Below are positions 10,401-17,733 of a stretch of DNA of 41,110 bases, in pieces; the stretch's first letter is position 1; every line of letters starts with the position of its first letter. Position numbers and translations under genes: made by a program. This DNA comes from Candidatus Aegiribacteria sp. GTDB lineage: Bacteria; Fermentibacterota; Fermentibacteria; Fermentibacterales; JCC-6. The stretch covers positions 67,497-108,606 of the forward strand of contig WTBT01000012.1 in the NCBI GenBank assembly GCA_013138965.1. Reading direction: 5' to 3'. The notes beneath the pieces were generated by a model. The model was not told where the DNA came from, did no database searches, and was given only the letters and a program-made list of their open reading frames with translations.

Positions 10401-11187
10401 GGGATTTTCCGCAGCCTTCTTCATGCCGATGCAGGCGGATACAGGCTCGTATTCCCGGGGCAGCGCCGCAGGAATATCGCTGAATGGTACTGAGGTGGCG
10501 TTCGATGAGTGGGTTGCTTCCGTGGACGAAGGCAGTCACTCAGCCGATTCGCTGCCCCCGTCAATTGAGCTCTGGATCGATGGTTACCGGGGAGAAAACG
10601 TTCCATGCGTGAGCGGAGACGCGATGCTGAGAGCTTTGCTTTCCGATTCCAGTGGAATCTGCGCGATAGGCGGTGGGGCAGGCCGCTCAATCCTCCTGAG
10701 CCTGGATTCACGGGGATTCGACATAAGCAGATATTTTACCTACAGAACCGACAGTTACACCTGCGGCGAGGTTGAATACAGCCTTCCCGAACTGGTAGAA
10801 GGCGACCACAGGATAATCCTGGTCGTCTGGGATGGAATGGGCAATACAGCAAGGGATACACTTGATTTCAAAGTGATCATGGCATCTGAAGACCTCCTCT
10901 CTTCGGTATTCGTGTACCCCAATCCGGGGGAAGGGCAGAGGTGCTTCAATTTTGAGACTTCTTCTGCCGGTACTGCCGTAATTACCGTTTATACCGTTGC
11001 CGGAAGAACCATATGGCGGAAAACCGCAACCTGTAATGAAGGCTACAATCAGGTTGTATGGAATGGCCTTGATATGGATTTCGATGAGCCGGGATCCGGA
11101 GCTTACATATACAGAATCGACTTCTCGGCCGTGAGAGGCGCATCCAGTTCAGTTACCGACATCATGGCGATTGTGCGTGAACGCTGA
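7417..11187 (+). CDS. Secreted gingipain-like peptidase, family C25, with FlgD-like C-terminal module (paralog A)
   Basis: This 1256-residue protein has a short signal peptide, a long beta-rich N-terminal region with a propeptide-like module (WGRPWARMAVSSTGIYAV), the C25 catalytic region (about 560-910) and a C-terminal FlgD-like/type IX-style module (about 1163-1256, starting VYPNPGEG). The catalytic dyad is visible: H797 in FFGHGSYG and C831 in FASCDLG. C25 enzymes are cell-surface or secreted cysteine endopeptidases. The TTG start at 7417 has AAAGGA upstream; no in-frame ATG fits better. It is the first gene of a four-gene cluster and has a paralog at 11965. Arginine versus lysine specificity cannot be read from sequence. 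Confidence 0.9.
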   Translation: MNLLLLAVFLLSNRENQDIVTFNYSGNDGCSFTVSVGQPTFRSYEDRWYPVIHGMGVAFDQDEYVLPSLICYIPIPPGCEPQISCITTGSQPAEQPGPLLVTPVMTGGGLDTEWKIPSIIPSVEPGGYAELRTFRILGTTVAAVTVNPFGGGNTGNIPLEISIRLTWPPAHGSREIDSPLLEAVSHPDLLFWPVLDRTDVTSPFWGRPWARMAVSSTGIYAVTGAELEQTGCGITGTPSRTLRVLSGPGTQYVLKDPTDEHQLSELAIEVCDGGDGVFDHSDTLIFFARGLERFDISSGVQRLSHRYATHNVYWLTWGGENGLRIDTVSAMPDASPEWGDNLLHRIWQEQEYMWVAGQEKRTGWVWTQLFENMPSYFYFSTLSMDGYGSLTLSIIPKSRNSGPHRIEIDLNGSVIEDTLWTGSREVILNISDLDFDPSMNLLKVTALEEPVAIYLNYFKVEYPRKLSYAANRMLRFPFVFSASYNFTFGGALGEFGLLDLTNPALPVRLEGHLSGADLGVALDLRHNSQFWLSAGASSYLSPDSITVSEPGRIIGLGIEGNVVIVVADQLMEAAEPLETMYAARGLSSVIVSAGEVYDEFGQGLRDPGAIRSFFRYTQDSWSEPPRSLLLVGDGSYDPLMHITAYPTLIPACIRLDTEDGTNYDDIFVIAHKDGQYPEVPISRIPASSEDELTSYLWKVMTYESQEGTGEWENRIVLVADDEWGKYSTQEYMHTASCELLADIILPASLNRIKFYMIEYPWPPGTVPSGDHPEKPDAREAFIQELSNGCANMIFFGHGSYGQLAHEKLLVSSDVQRIDNGTRQPVMIFASCDLGHFDMISANCLAEDFMLKPESGSIVSIGATRGTYSAPNDELFCSYYEELYGGGAPSIGEALWLAKLQTSSIGNSKFYVLFGDGGIHSVYPPVDGCSFEIPSDTLYRGRINTVTGSFRNSSVGFLNITESGSERVYSGIGSDSVAYLRYGSSIYQAFITGTDQGFSAAFFMPMQADTGSYSRGSAAGISLNGTEVAFDEWVASVDEGSHSADSLPPSIELWIDGYRGENVPCVSGDAMLRALLSDSSGICAIGGGAGRSILLSLDSRGFDISRYFTYRTDSYTCGEVEYSLPELVEGDHRIILVVWDGMGNTARDTLDFKVIMASEDLLSSVFVYPNPGEGQRCFNFETSSAGTAVITVYTVAGRTIWRKTATCNEGYNQVVWNGLDMDFDEPGSGAYIYRIDFSAVRGASSSVTDIMAIVRER
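9683..9746 (+). repeat. 64-bp patch identical to 14222-14285 (copy in protease A)
   Basis: These 64 bases are identical to 14222-14285 in protease B, in the same reading frame (offset 4539). They encode a stretch beginning IEYPWPPGTVPSGDHPE in the C25 domain, about 30 residues before the catalytic histidine. Other equally conserved peptides of the two proteins differ at many third codon positions, so this patch looks like recent gene conversion. Confidence 0.9.
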
Positions 11188-11206
11188 AGAAGATTGTAAA
11201 AGGAGT

Positions 11207-11968
11207 ATGATAACAGAACTGCCGTCCGGGAGTCTTATTGCAGAAGCCGCGGACATGATAGAAGCTGCCGGATTAACGGTTGTTTCAACCGGAGCCGGGA
11301 TGTCCAGGGAAAGCGGAGTAAGAACATTCAGGGGAGAGGACGGCTTCTGGAGGGAGTACAGAGCAGAGGACCTTGCTTCGCTGGAGGGCATCAGGAAAAA
11401 TCCCGCACTGGTATGGGAGTGGTACGGAGAGAGGCTGAAAGCCTGTCAGGAACTTGAACCCCATGCAGGGTATTATGCCCTTGCACGGATACAGAACGGG
11501 AAGGGGATACTTCCACTGATAACGCAGAACGTTGATGGACTTCATCAAAAAGCCGGCATAAAGGATGTCATTGAGCTTCACGGGAGCCTCAGAACGGCAT
11601 CCTGCCTGGATTGCTGCGGCGCTCCCGGTGTACCGATGACCGAGGATCTCTTCGAGGAACTTCCGCCGCGCTGTTCATGTGGAAGCATTCTTAGGCCGGA
11701 TGTCGTTCTCTTCGGAGAGCAGCTCCCTGAGCAGGCTCTGAAAAGGGCGTTTCGACTGGCGGACAGTTGTGATCTTATGATGGTCATAGGAACTTCCATG
11801 GTTGTGTATCCCGCAAGTTCGTTACCTCTGATCGTTCTGCGAAGAGGTGTAAAAGTTATAGAGATAAATCCCGAGGAAACCTCCCTTTCATCCCTTGATG
11901 GAACATTAAGCCTGCGTGGAGCTGCCGGCAGTGTTCTTCCCGAAATAGTTAAGGCGGTATACGGATGA
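11207..11968 (+). CDS. cobB: NAD-dependent protein deacylase, sirtuin (CobB/SIRT5-like)
   Basis: A 253-residue sirtuin with GAGMSRESGVRTFRG (NAD binding, 29-43), QNVDGLH (107-113), catalytic H125 in ELHGS, a zinc site C133/C136/C156/C158, and the GTSMVVYPA and INPEE motifs. Y73 and R76 form the YxxR pair that marks class III sirtuins preferring succinyl or malonyl lysine. Start choice: ATG 11207 lies directly behind AAAGGAG (only one base spacing), so a GTG at 11177 or TTG at 11171 overlapping the upstream protease stop is a real alternative. Its end overlaps the next protease gene as ATGA. A cytoplasmic enzyme between two secreted proteases is unexpected. Confidence 0.93.
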   Translation: MITELPSGSLIAEAADMIEAAGLTVVSTGAGMSRESGVRTFRGEDGFWREYRAEDLASLEGIRKNPALVWEWYGERLKACQELEPHAGYYALARIQNGKGILPLITQNVDGLHQKAGIKDVIELHGSLRTASCLDCCGAPGVPMTEDLFEELPPRCSCGSILRPDVVLFGEQLPEQALKRAFRLADSCDLMMVIGTSMVVYPASSLPLIVLRRGVKVIEINPEETSLSSLDGTLSLRGAAGSVLPEIVKAVYG

Positions 11969-14900
11969 TAACGTATTTACTTCTGTTTTGTGTATCCGTA
12001 TCACAATTGGCAGCATCTGTTACAACGGATCCCTCAAGAGGGTACAGCACAGTGCTGACCTTCGAAGATCCTGTCGTAATCAGTACAGAACGCGGCAGTT
12101 ATCCTGTTTTCCGGGGAGTACCTGTAAGATTCGCGACCGGTGAGCCCATACGTCCTTCCCTGACACTTTTCATCCCTGTTCCCGAGGGGGCTGTACCCGA
12201 ATTGCGTTATTCGGCAACCTCATACAGATCAACAGGCATCACTTCAAGCCAGGCAAGGACCCCGGACATAGAAGGAGAAGGCCTGAATGCGAGAGAGATC
12301 GATGTCGATCCTGTGCCGCCCGAAGAGAGGCATGTCGTGCTTAACGGCATTATCCCTCTTGCGGGAACCCGGCTGGCTATGATTACGGTGTTTCCCATTG
12401 CCGGGGAAAGCGGCAGCAGCTACGCTTCGATGATCGATCTTCAGCTGCACTGGGATCCTGTACCCGGAGGCATCTCCGTACGAAGGCATCCCCTGCTCAA
12501 GCTTATAGCTCCGAAGGATTGTCTTTTCTGGAGAAACAGAGCTGATGGAACCGCTGAGAGTATTTTCTGGGGAAGGCCATGGGCTCGGATAGCAGTTGAG
12601 AATACCGGCGGTTACACTCTATCGGGCAGCGATCTTGCGGGTGGCGGCTGTGAGGTAATCGGTTCTCCATGTGCCTCCCTGAGGCTGTTTACCGGCCCTG
12701 GTCTAATGTTCAGTGATGATCCTTCCGATTCCCATGAACTGTCCGAAGTTGCTTTCAATGTGAATGATCGGAATGGTGATGGATTATTTGACGGAAATGA
12801 TTCCATAGAATTCTTCGGAAGAGGGTTATCGAGATGGGAGCTTTCAGACCGGGAAGTTCTGAGGCTGCAGCATCGGTACGCAACCCATAACGTATACTGG
12901 CTTACGTGGGGCGGTGAAAACGGCCGGAGAATGGATGATCTGTCAGGGCAGCCTGATTCATCCCCCGAATGGGGAAACACGATCCTTTCCGATCTTTGGC
13001 TCAGGCAGGAACATATCTGGATGCCATCATGCGAAGGCACAACAGGATGGGTATGGGAAACGATTGAAGAGGGAGAAACCATTACCGTACCGTTTCAGGT
13101 TGCCGCTTCAGGCAGAAGCTCAGCCATAATTTCCGTTATAACTGACAAATCCCAGTCCCATACAGTCGCGGTTTACATAAACGGGAACCAGGTTCTGACT
13201 GACACGTGGTTCGGTTACGGCGGCAGGATATTGGAGGTAGACAGCCTTCAGCTGTCCGGTTCCTGTACGCTTGAGATCAAACTGGTGGAAGATGTTGGTG
13301 AAGGTATTTTGGGACTTGTATCGTTACGGGTTACATATCCTGATCAACCCGGCGATCTTACGGGTACGGCGCTCTTTCCTTCAAGAGAAAGAACCGGAAG
13401 GTACAACTTCAGCGCTTCTGGTGTATCCTCTGATTGCAGCGCCTATGACATTTCCGATTTCAATTCACCGGAATTGATAACAGGTGCGGAGCATGCAGGC
13501 GGTGATCTGGAATTCTCATACAATGCCGATACTTCATCAGCGTTGATACTTATGGATTCCGGTGACTGGATGTCTCCTGATTCAATCGTATCCTCCAGTC
13601 CCGGACGCCTTGTGGGCACGGTATCGGATGGAGACAGACTGATAGTTGTGCATCCTTCCCTCTTCAACGGTATCTTTGGAATTGAAACACTCAGCTCCAT
13701 GCAGGGACACAGTCCTGTGGTGGCAACTACTACGGAGATCTACGATGAATTCGGCCAGGGTGTTGCCGATCCCGGCGCTATCAGATCGGCAGTCAGATGG
13801 GGAATAGACAATTGGCCCGGCGGCCTGCACGGCGTAATACTTACAGGTGACGGGCACTACGATTTCCTTGGCCACGCAACCACTCAGCCGGTGATGATCC
13901 CCCCCTGGATTAAACTGTTGACAGGCAGAATTGACTGCCTTGACGATATGTACACAATGGTTCACGAGAATGCTTTCCTGCCTGAGGTTCCCATTGCCAG
14001 GATACCGGTGGACAATCTCTCCCAGCTGGGTACCTGTACCGCGAAACTGCTTGCCTACAATGACGACAGGAACAGCGGCACATGGATGAACAGGGCTCTT
14101 ATCGTCGCCGATGACGAGTGGGGCCCGGGTGCGGCAACGAACGAAACCATTCATACACTGAATAGCGAACGCATCACCGAGGAAGTTCTGCCGAGATGGA
14201 TGTCCCGTGAGAAGTTCTACCTGATAGAATACCCCTGGCCCCCGGGAACAGTACCCTCCGGAGATCACCCGGAAAAACCCGACGCGAGAGAAAGCTTTAT
14301 TGAAACACTGAATCAGGGTTTCCTGTTCCTGTTATACCAGGGGCACGGGGCGCCGAATCAGATAGCTCATGAGGTGATGATGCGCGGTGAGGATGTGAGC
14401 AGCCTTGTCAACGGCCACAGGCTGCCGGTCTCCTTCTGGGCTACCTGCCATGCGGGAAAGTTTGAGGATCCGGGAAGTGATGCGATCGGGGAAACCCTTG
14501 TGCTGCACCCCGCGGGGGGTAGTATCTCCAGTGTGGCGGCGACCAGGGGAACCGGCGCCGCTTCAAACTACCGGTATTTCAGGAGTGTCATCGATTCCCT
14601 CTGCCGGTATCAGGATCTTACGGTTGGTGATGCCGTCTGGCAGTCAAAACTCGCCCTGTCCGGGGCCTACAGCAATAACAAGTTCTACGTTCTGTTCGGA
14701 TATCCCGATATGCCGCTGCCGCTTCCGGATTCCGACGGGTCAGTGATCCTAAGCGGCGACACTCTGTGGAGTGGAGAGCTGAATACCCTTTCCGGAAACG
14801 GTTTTCAGAACGACGGTCTGGCTTTCATCGATATTCTGGAATCATCCTCGAATGTTGTCTACACGTGTCTGGGGGATTCCCAGATCCCTTATATCAGGTA

Positions 14901-15738
14901 CGGCGGCACAGCCTACAGCGGTACTCAGCTTGTGGAAAACGGAGAGTTCAGTATTGACTGCTTCATCCCTCTTCAATCCACTACCGGGAGTATGGCTCGT
15001 GGCGCCGCGCTGGCGCTTTCCAGCCAGCTTGCCGTGTCCGGAGCTTTCGACCCTGCAGTTCTTGCCCGGGGAACACCACAGGGAGGCGATCTTGAGGGAC
15101 CTGCCGCGAACATGTGGATAAGGGGCTATGAAGGCATCGGGCATCCTGAACTGACGGGAGATATTACACTGGAGGCTGAAATAAGCGATTCAAGCGGTAT
15201 CTGTCTTCTCGGGGGCTCCGGAAAAGAACTCAATCTGTTCATCGACGGCAATGGAAACAACGTCAGTTCATATTTCTCATACAACAGAGGCAGTTCGGTT
15301 GCCGGGAAGCTTGTGTACACGCTTGAAGCTTTGGGCGCGGGGGAACATACGCTGATACTATGGAGTGTGGATGGCCTGGGTAACAGTTCCAGGGACACGC
15401 TGGAACTTAGAATTCTTGAAGAAAGCGATCTTGCCGTTACCGAAGCTGTAGTTTATCCTAATCCGGGGAACGGAAGAAGATGTTTCAGCTTCAGGATATC
15501 GGAAGATGCCCTGGTAACGCTTTCCATCTTTACAGTAGCCGGTACCAGAATAGAAGACCTGTCGCAGATATGCAGCCAGGGGTACAACCAGATACTGTGG
15601 GACGGCCTTGATCACGATGGAGATCCTGTTGCGTCGGGTTCTTACATTTATAAGATTAATGCGGAGGCTCTGGGTACTTCCGTATTCAGCAGAATAACGG
15701 AGGAATTCGGTATACTGGCTGTAATCAGGAAGGATTGA
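11965..15738 (+). CDS. Secreted gingipain-like peptidase, family C25, with FlgD-like C-terminal module (paralog B)
   Basis: This 1257-residue protein has the same architecture as paralog A: signal peptide (LLLFCVSVSQLAAS), long beta-rich region, propeptide-like module (WGRPWARIAVENTGGYTL), C25 domain (about 560-910) with H794 in YQGHGAP and C828 in WATCHAG, and a FlgD-like tail from about 1160 (VYPNPGNG). Near residue 270 is an acidic DRNGDGLFDGND loop that looks like a calcium site; the same place in paralog A is degenerate. The ATG at 11965 overlaps the sirtuin stop (ATGA), so the two are translationally coupled. The tail suggests export to the cell surface by a type IX-like route, although no secretion gene lies here. 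Confidence 0.9.
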   Translation: MITYLLLFCVSVSQLAASVTTDPSRGYSTVLTFEDPVVISTERGSYPVFRGVPVRFATGEPIRPSLTLFIPVPEGAVPELRYSATSYRSTGITSSQARTPDIEGEGLNAREIDVDPVPPEERHVVLNGIIPLAGTRLAMITVFPIAGESGSSYASMIDLQLHWDPVPGGISVRRHPLLKLIAPKDCLFWRNRADGTAESIFWGRPWARIAVENTGGYTLSGSDLAGGGCEVIGSPCASLRLFTGPGLMFSDDPSDSHELSEVAFNVNDRNGDGLFDGNDSIEFFGRGLSRWELSDREVLRLQHRYATHNVYWLTWGGENGRRMDDLSGQPDSSPEWGNTILSDLWLRQEHIWMPSCEGTTGWVWETIEEGETITVPFQVAASGRSSAIISVITDKSQSHTVAVYINGNQVLTDTWFGYGGRILEVDSLQLSGSCTLEIKLVEDVGEGILGLVSLRVTYPDQPGDLTGTALFPSRERTGRYNFSASGVSSDCSAYDISDFNSPELITGAEHAGGDLEFSYNADTSSALILMDSGDWMSPDSIVSSSPGRLVGTVSDGDRLIVVHPSLFNGIFGIETLSSMQGHSPVVATTTEIYDEFGQGVADPGAIRSAVRWGIDNWPGGLHGVILTGDGHYDFLGHATTQPVMIPPWIKLLTGRIDCLDDMYTMVHENAFLPEVPIARIPVDNLSQLGTCTAKLLAYNDDRNSGTWMNRALIVADDEWGPGAATNETIHTLNSERITEEVLPRWMSREKFYLIEYPWPPGTVPSGDHPEKPDARESFIETLNQGFLFLLYQGHGAPNQIAHEVMMRGEDVSSLVNGHRLPVSFWATCHAGKFEDPGSDAIGETLVLHPAGGSISSVAATRGTGAASNYRYFRSVIDSLCRYQDLTVGDAVWQSKLALSGAYSNNKFYVLFGYPDMPLPLPDSDGSVILSGDTLWSGELNTLSGNGFQNDGLAFIDILESSSNVVYTCLGDSQIPYIRYGGTAYSGTQLVENGEFSIDCFIPLQSTTGSMARGAALALSSQLAVSGAFDPAVLARGTPQGGDLEGPAANMWIRGYEGIGHPELTGDITLEAEISDSSGICLLGGSGKELNLFIDGNGNNVSSYFSYNRGSSVAGKLVYTLEALGAGEHTLILWSVDGLGNSSRDTLELRILEESDLAVTEAVVYPNPGNGRRCFSFRISEDALVTLSIFTVAGTRIEDLSQICSQGYNQILWDGLDHDGDPVASGSYIYKINAEALGTSVFSRITEEFGILAVIRKD
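14222..14285 (+). repeat. 64-bp patch identical to 9683-9746 (copy in protease B)
   Basis: Second copy of the identical patch described at 9683-9746, with the same codon phase. The first mismatches on either side are 9682 A against 14221 C and 9747 A against 14286 G. Confidence 0.9.
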
Positions 15739-15740
15739 TA

Positions 15741-16886
15741 TTGGCAGGCTTACCCGGCGATAAAATAGACTGGCTCTGGAAGCAGGTTGAAAAAGCAAGG
15801 GAAGTGAAGAATAATGAAGCTGTCAGGGAGAGCCTGGAAAGGCTTCTGGCCGACCCTTCCATCAGAAATACCTCCGATGAGGACCTTGCTGTTCTCAACC
15901 TGAGCCAGCTTGATATTGACGAGGGCCGCACGCGTGATGCGGCGCTGAGGCTGTCGGGCTTCAAATGGCACGGTGTGCCCGGCCCCGCGGGGTTGCTGCT
16001 GATCTCAGACGCCTGTCTGAAGCTCGAATGGTTCGAGCAGGCAAGGGAAGCCCTTGAGGATTATCTGAAGCTCATTCCGGAGGATCTAGACGCGAGGCGG
16101 AAACTCGGGCTTGTCCATCTAATGCTGAACAATGATGATGAAGCCCAGCGAATTCTTCTTGCCACCGCCAGGCGTGAGAAGTACAGAATCCCGACTACTC
16201 TAACCTATCTGGCCATACTCGAAGCTAAGGTTGGAAGAATTGAGGAGAGCCTTCATCTTCTTCTGCAGGCGAAAGAACTTGCCCCGTTTGACGAGAAGAT
16301 CGAGCATACCCTCCTCAGAATTGAATCCCTCAGGGTCAGCCTGAAGAGGAAAGCCCTCCATCATGAGGATCTTCCCATCGAGGACCTTGTCGCCGGCATG
16401 GTCAGCGGCATGCTTGAACTTCACGGCTACTCCCGCGCCAAGTCCCGGCAGGCTCTTGATGTATGGAACAGGTTCTGCTCGGTGGTTACTCCCCAGGGCA
16501 GGAAACCAGCGATATGGGCCGCAGCCCTGGAGTACGCTGTTACGAAATACGGCCCCCACTTCACTCAGAAGCAGCTCGCCGATGAATACGGGGTATCGGC
16601 GTCACAGCTCGGCGAGCATTACCATGCCATTACCGAGGCTGTTGATCTCGATTCGCTGGTTAATACCGATCTTCTTGGTGAGATCGAGAAGGAAGGCTCC
16701 GGGCTCTACAGCCTTGTCCGGAGGGAAGAGATGGCTGAAGTAATAGCAACAATCGCCGGAAAACTGGACGAGTTTGATGGTCCGGGGGAAGTCTGCTTCT
16801 GGGTATTCGACAGGATAGAACCCCTGAACGAAACCGAGCGGCGGGAGATTGAGGATTTCCTCAGCTACCTCTGGAAAAAAAGATAA
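15741..16886 (+). CDS. TPR protein with C-terminal TFIIB/cyclin-box-like helical domain
   Basis: About 381 residues without signal peptide or membrane segment. Residues 10-205 are TPR-like helical pairs (for example EWFEQAREALEDYLKLIP and GRIEESLHLLLQAKELAP). Residues about 225-305 hold a helical segment (IWAAALEYAVTKYG, then QKQLADEYGVSASQLGEHY) that resembles one repeat of TFIIB/cyclin-box folds and the DUF6398-like tails of some bacterial SEC-C proteins. The role is unknown; protein binding or regulation is likely. An AGGAAGGA ribosome site at 15727-15734 favours the TTG at 15741; a TTG at 15735 would overlap the protease stop as TTGA. It closes the protease-sirtuin cluster and is probably co-transcribed. 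Confidence 0.68.
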   Translation: MAGLPGDKIDWLWKQVEKAREVKNNEAVRESLERLLADPSIRNTSDEDLAVLNLSQLDIDEGRTRDAALRLSGFKWHGVPGPAGLLLISDACLKLEWFEQAREALEDYLKLIPEDLDARRKLGLVHLMLNNDDEAQRILLATARREKYRIPTTLTYLAILEAKVGRIEESLHLLLQAKELAPFDEKIEHTLLRIESLRVSLKRKALHHEDLPIEDLVAGMVSGMLELHGYSRAKSRQALDVWNRFCSVVTPQGRKPAIWAAALEYAVTKYGPHFTQKQLADEYGVSASQLGEHYHAITEAVDLDSLVNTDLLGEIEKEGSGLYSLVRREEMAEVIATIAGKLDEFDGPGEVCFWVFDRIEPLNETERREIEDFLSYLWKKR

Positions 16887-17020
16887 TCAGCGCAGATTAT
16901 TAAGAACGACAAAGAACGACAAGGCCGGACTTACCTATCGCACTTATTCGCATAATTATGGCTACTATATATATCTATAAAATGCAATTCGCCGGATTCT
17001 GTCCCCTGTCGCTATCTTTA

Positions 17021-17521
17021 TTAATGAAGTCTTGAAGAACGGTTCCGGAGATGTTTAAGGGTTCTGGATAAGAGGCTCAGGCGATTGGATACATCTCCTG
17101 TTTTGAGCCTGTAACTGATGAGAACCCGTTTGAAGCCCGCATGCCTGTCCCACCGGTTACGTTTCCAGGCAAGCCATCCGAACGCTCTGACAGCGATATA
17201 GATGGAATATTTCTGCCAGACATGGACTTTCAGCACCGCCATTCCTTCAAGCATGATTCCGTCAGCTTCTTTTCTTGAGCGTTTCTGTGTCCAGTAAAGC
17301 CAATCGTGAATTACGGCTGCGTTTCCGTATTTGCCCCAGCAGGGAAGGAAGATCCATAGAAGCCTTGGTATCGAAGCAAAATCCGTCATGAAACCCGTCT
17401 TAACGCTTACCGTATCTCCACTGCCAATATTTCCCACATCGTAACTGAAGGGTCGAAGTATTACCCATGTTTTTCCATCAGAAAGAGGTGAGACAACCAG
17501 CTGTTCAGTAAAAACACTCAT
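17021..17521 (-). CDS. DUF1353 family protein
   Basis: A 166-residue protein with the DUF1353 core: TGFMTDFASIPRLLW followed by a histidine-aspartate block (AAVIHDWLYW). This family is common in phages and as single genes in bacteria. Its biochemical role is not established; the conserved D, H and D residues hint at a metal site. ATG at 17521 has AAAGG seven bases upstream, which is better than the upstream ATG at 17548. The last 50 residues are basic and not part of the family core. It is transcribed alone and divergently from the pyruvate phosphate dikinase gene. No other phage genes are nearby, so it need not be prophage-derived. Confidence 0.8.
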   Translation of the reverse strand: MSVFTEQLVVSPLSDGKTWVILRPFSYDVGNIGSGDTVSVKTGFMTDFASIPRLLWIFLPCWGKYGNAAVIHDWLYWTQKRSRKEADGIMLEGMAVLKVHVWQKYSIYIAVRAFGWLAWKRNRWDRHAGFKRVLISYRLKTGDVSNRLSLLSRTLKHLRNRSSRLH

Positions 17522-17659
17522 GAATAACCTTTCAGAAGAAATATCCATTCAATATAGCATAGCGGAAAGTTCTGATCCAGGTTGGTACTGAGTGTTTTAA
17601 GAGAGTTACTTGCAGGAATCTGTTTTTGGTTTGTTAAGTCTTATAAGAACAACGCTGAT

Positions 17660-17690
17660 AGTAGACTTAACGTCTACTTTTTCCTTATAT
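17660..17690 (+). promoter_or_regulatory. Promoter with palindromic operator before pyruvate phosphate dikinase
   Basis: TAGACT (17662-17667, 4 of 6 to -35) and TTATAT (17685-17690, -10-like) are spaced by 17 bases. A perfect 7-bp inverted repeat (AGTAGAC, loop TTAAC, GTCTACT; 17660-17678) covers the -35 box and is followed by TTTTT. It can be read as an operator or as a small intrinsic terminator/attenuator. It lies 44 bases before the dikinase gene. The -10/-35 reading makes an operator more likely, but only transcript data would settle it. Confidence 0.5.
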
Positions 17691-17733
17691 TACAAGTTCG
17701 CGAATTTCTATTATTTCATAAGAAAGGTTCTGC

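Noticed and set aside
13582-14268. Open frame of 228 codons opposite protease B
   Set aside because: A shadow of the C25 coding strand; low-complexity, no ribosome site, no family.
16902-16923. Two copies of a 10-bp tandem repeat (AAGAACGACA)
   Set aside because: Only 2.2 copies, in a short intergenic gap; too little for a functional claim.
16887-17020. Possible tRNA or small RNA in the gap after the TPR gene
   Set aside because: No cloverleaf, no CCA end, and only a weak 6-bp AT hairpin (near 16882-16900).
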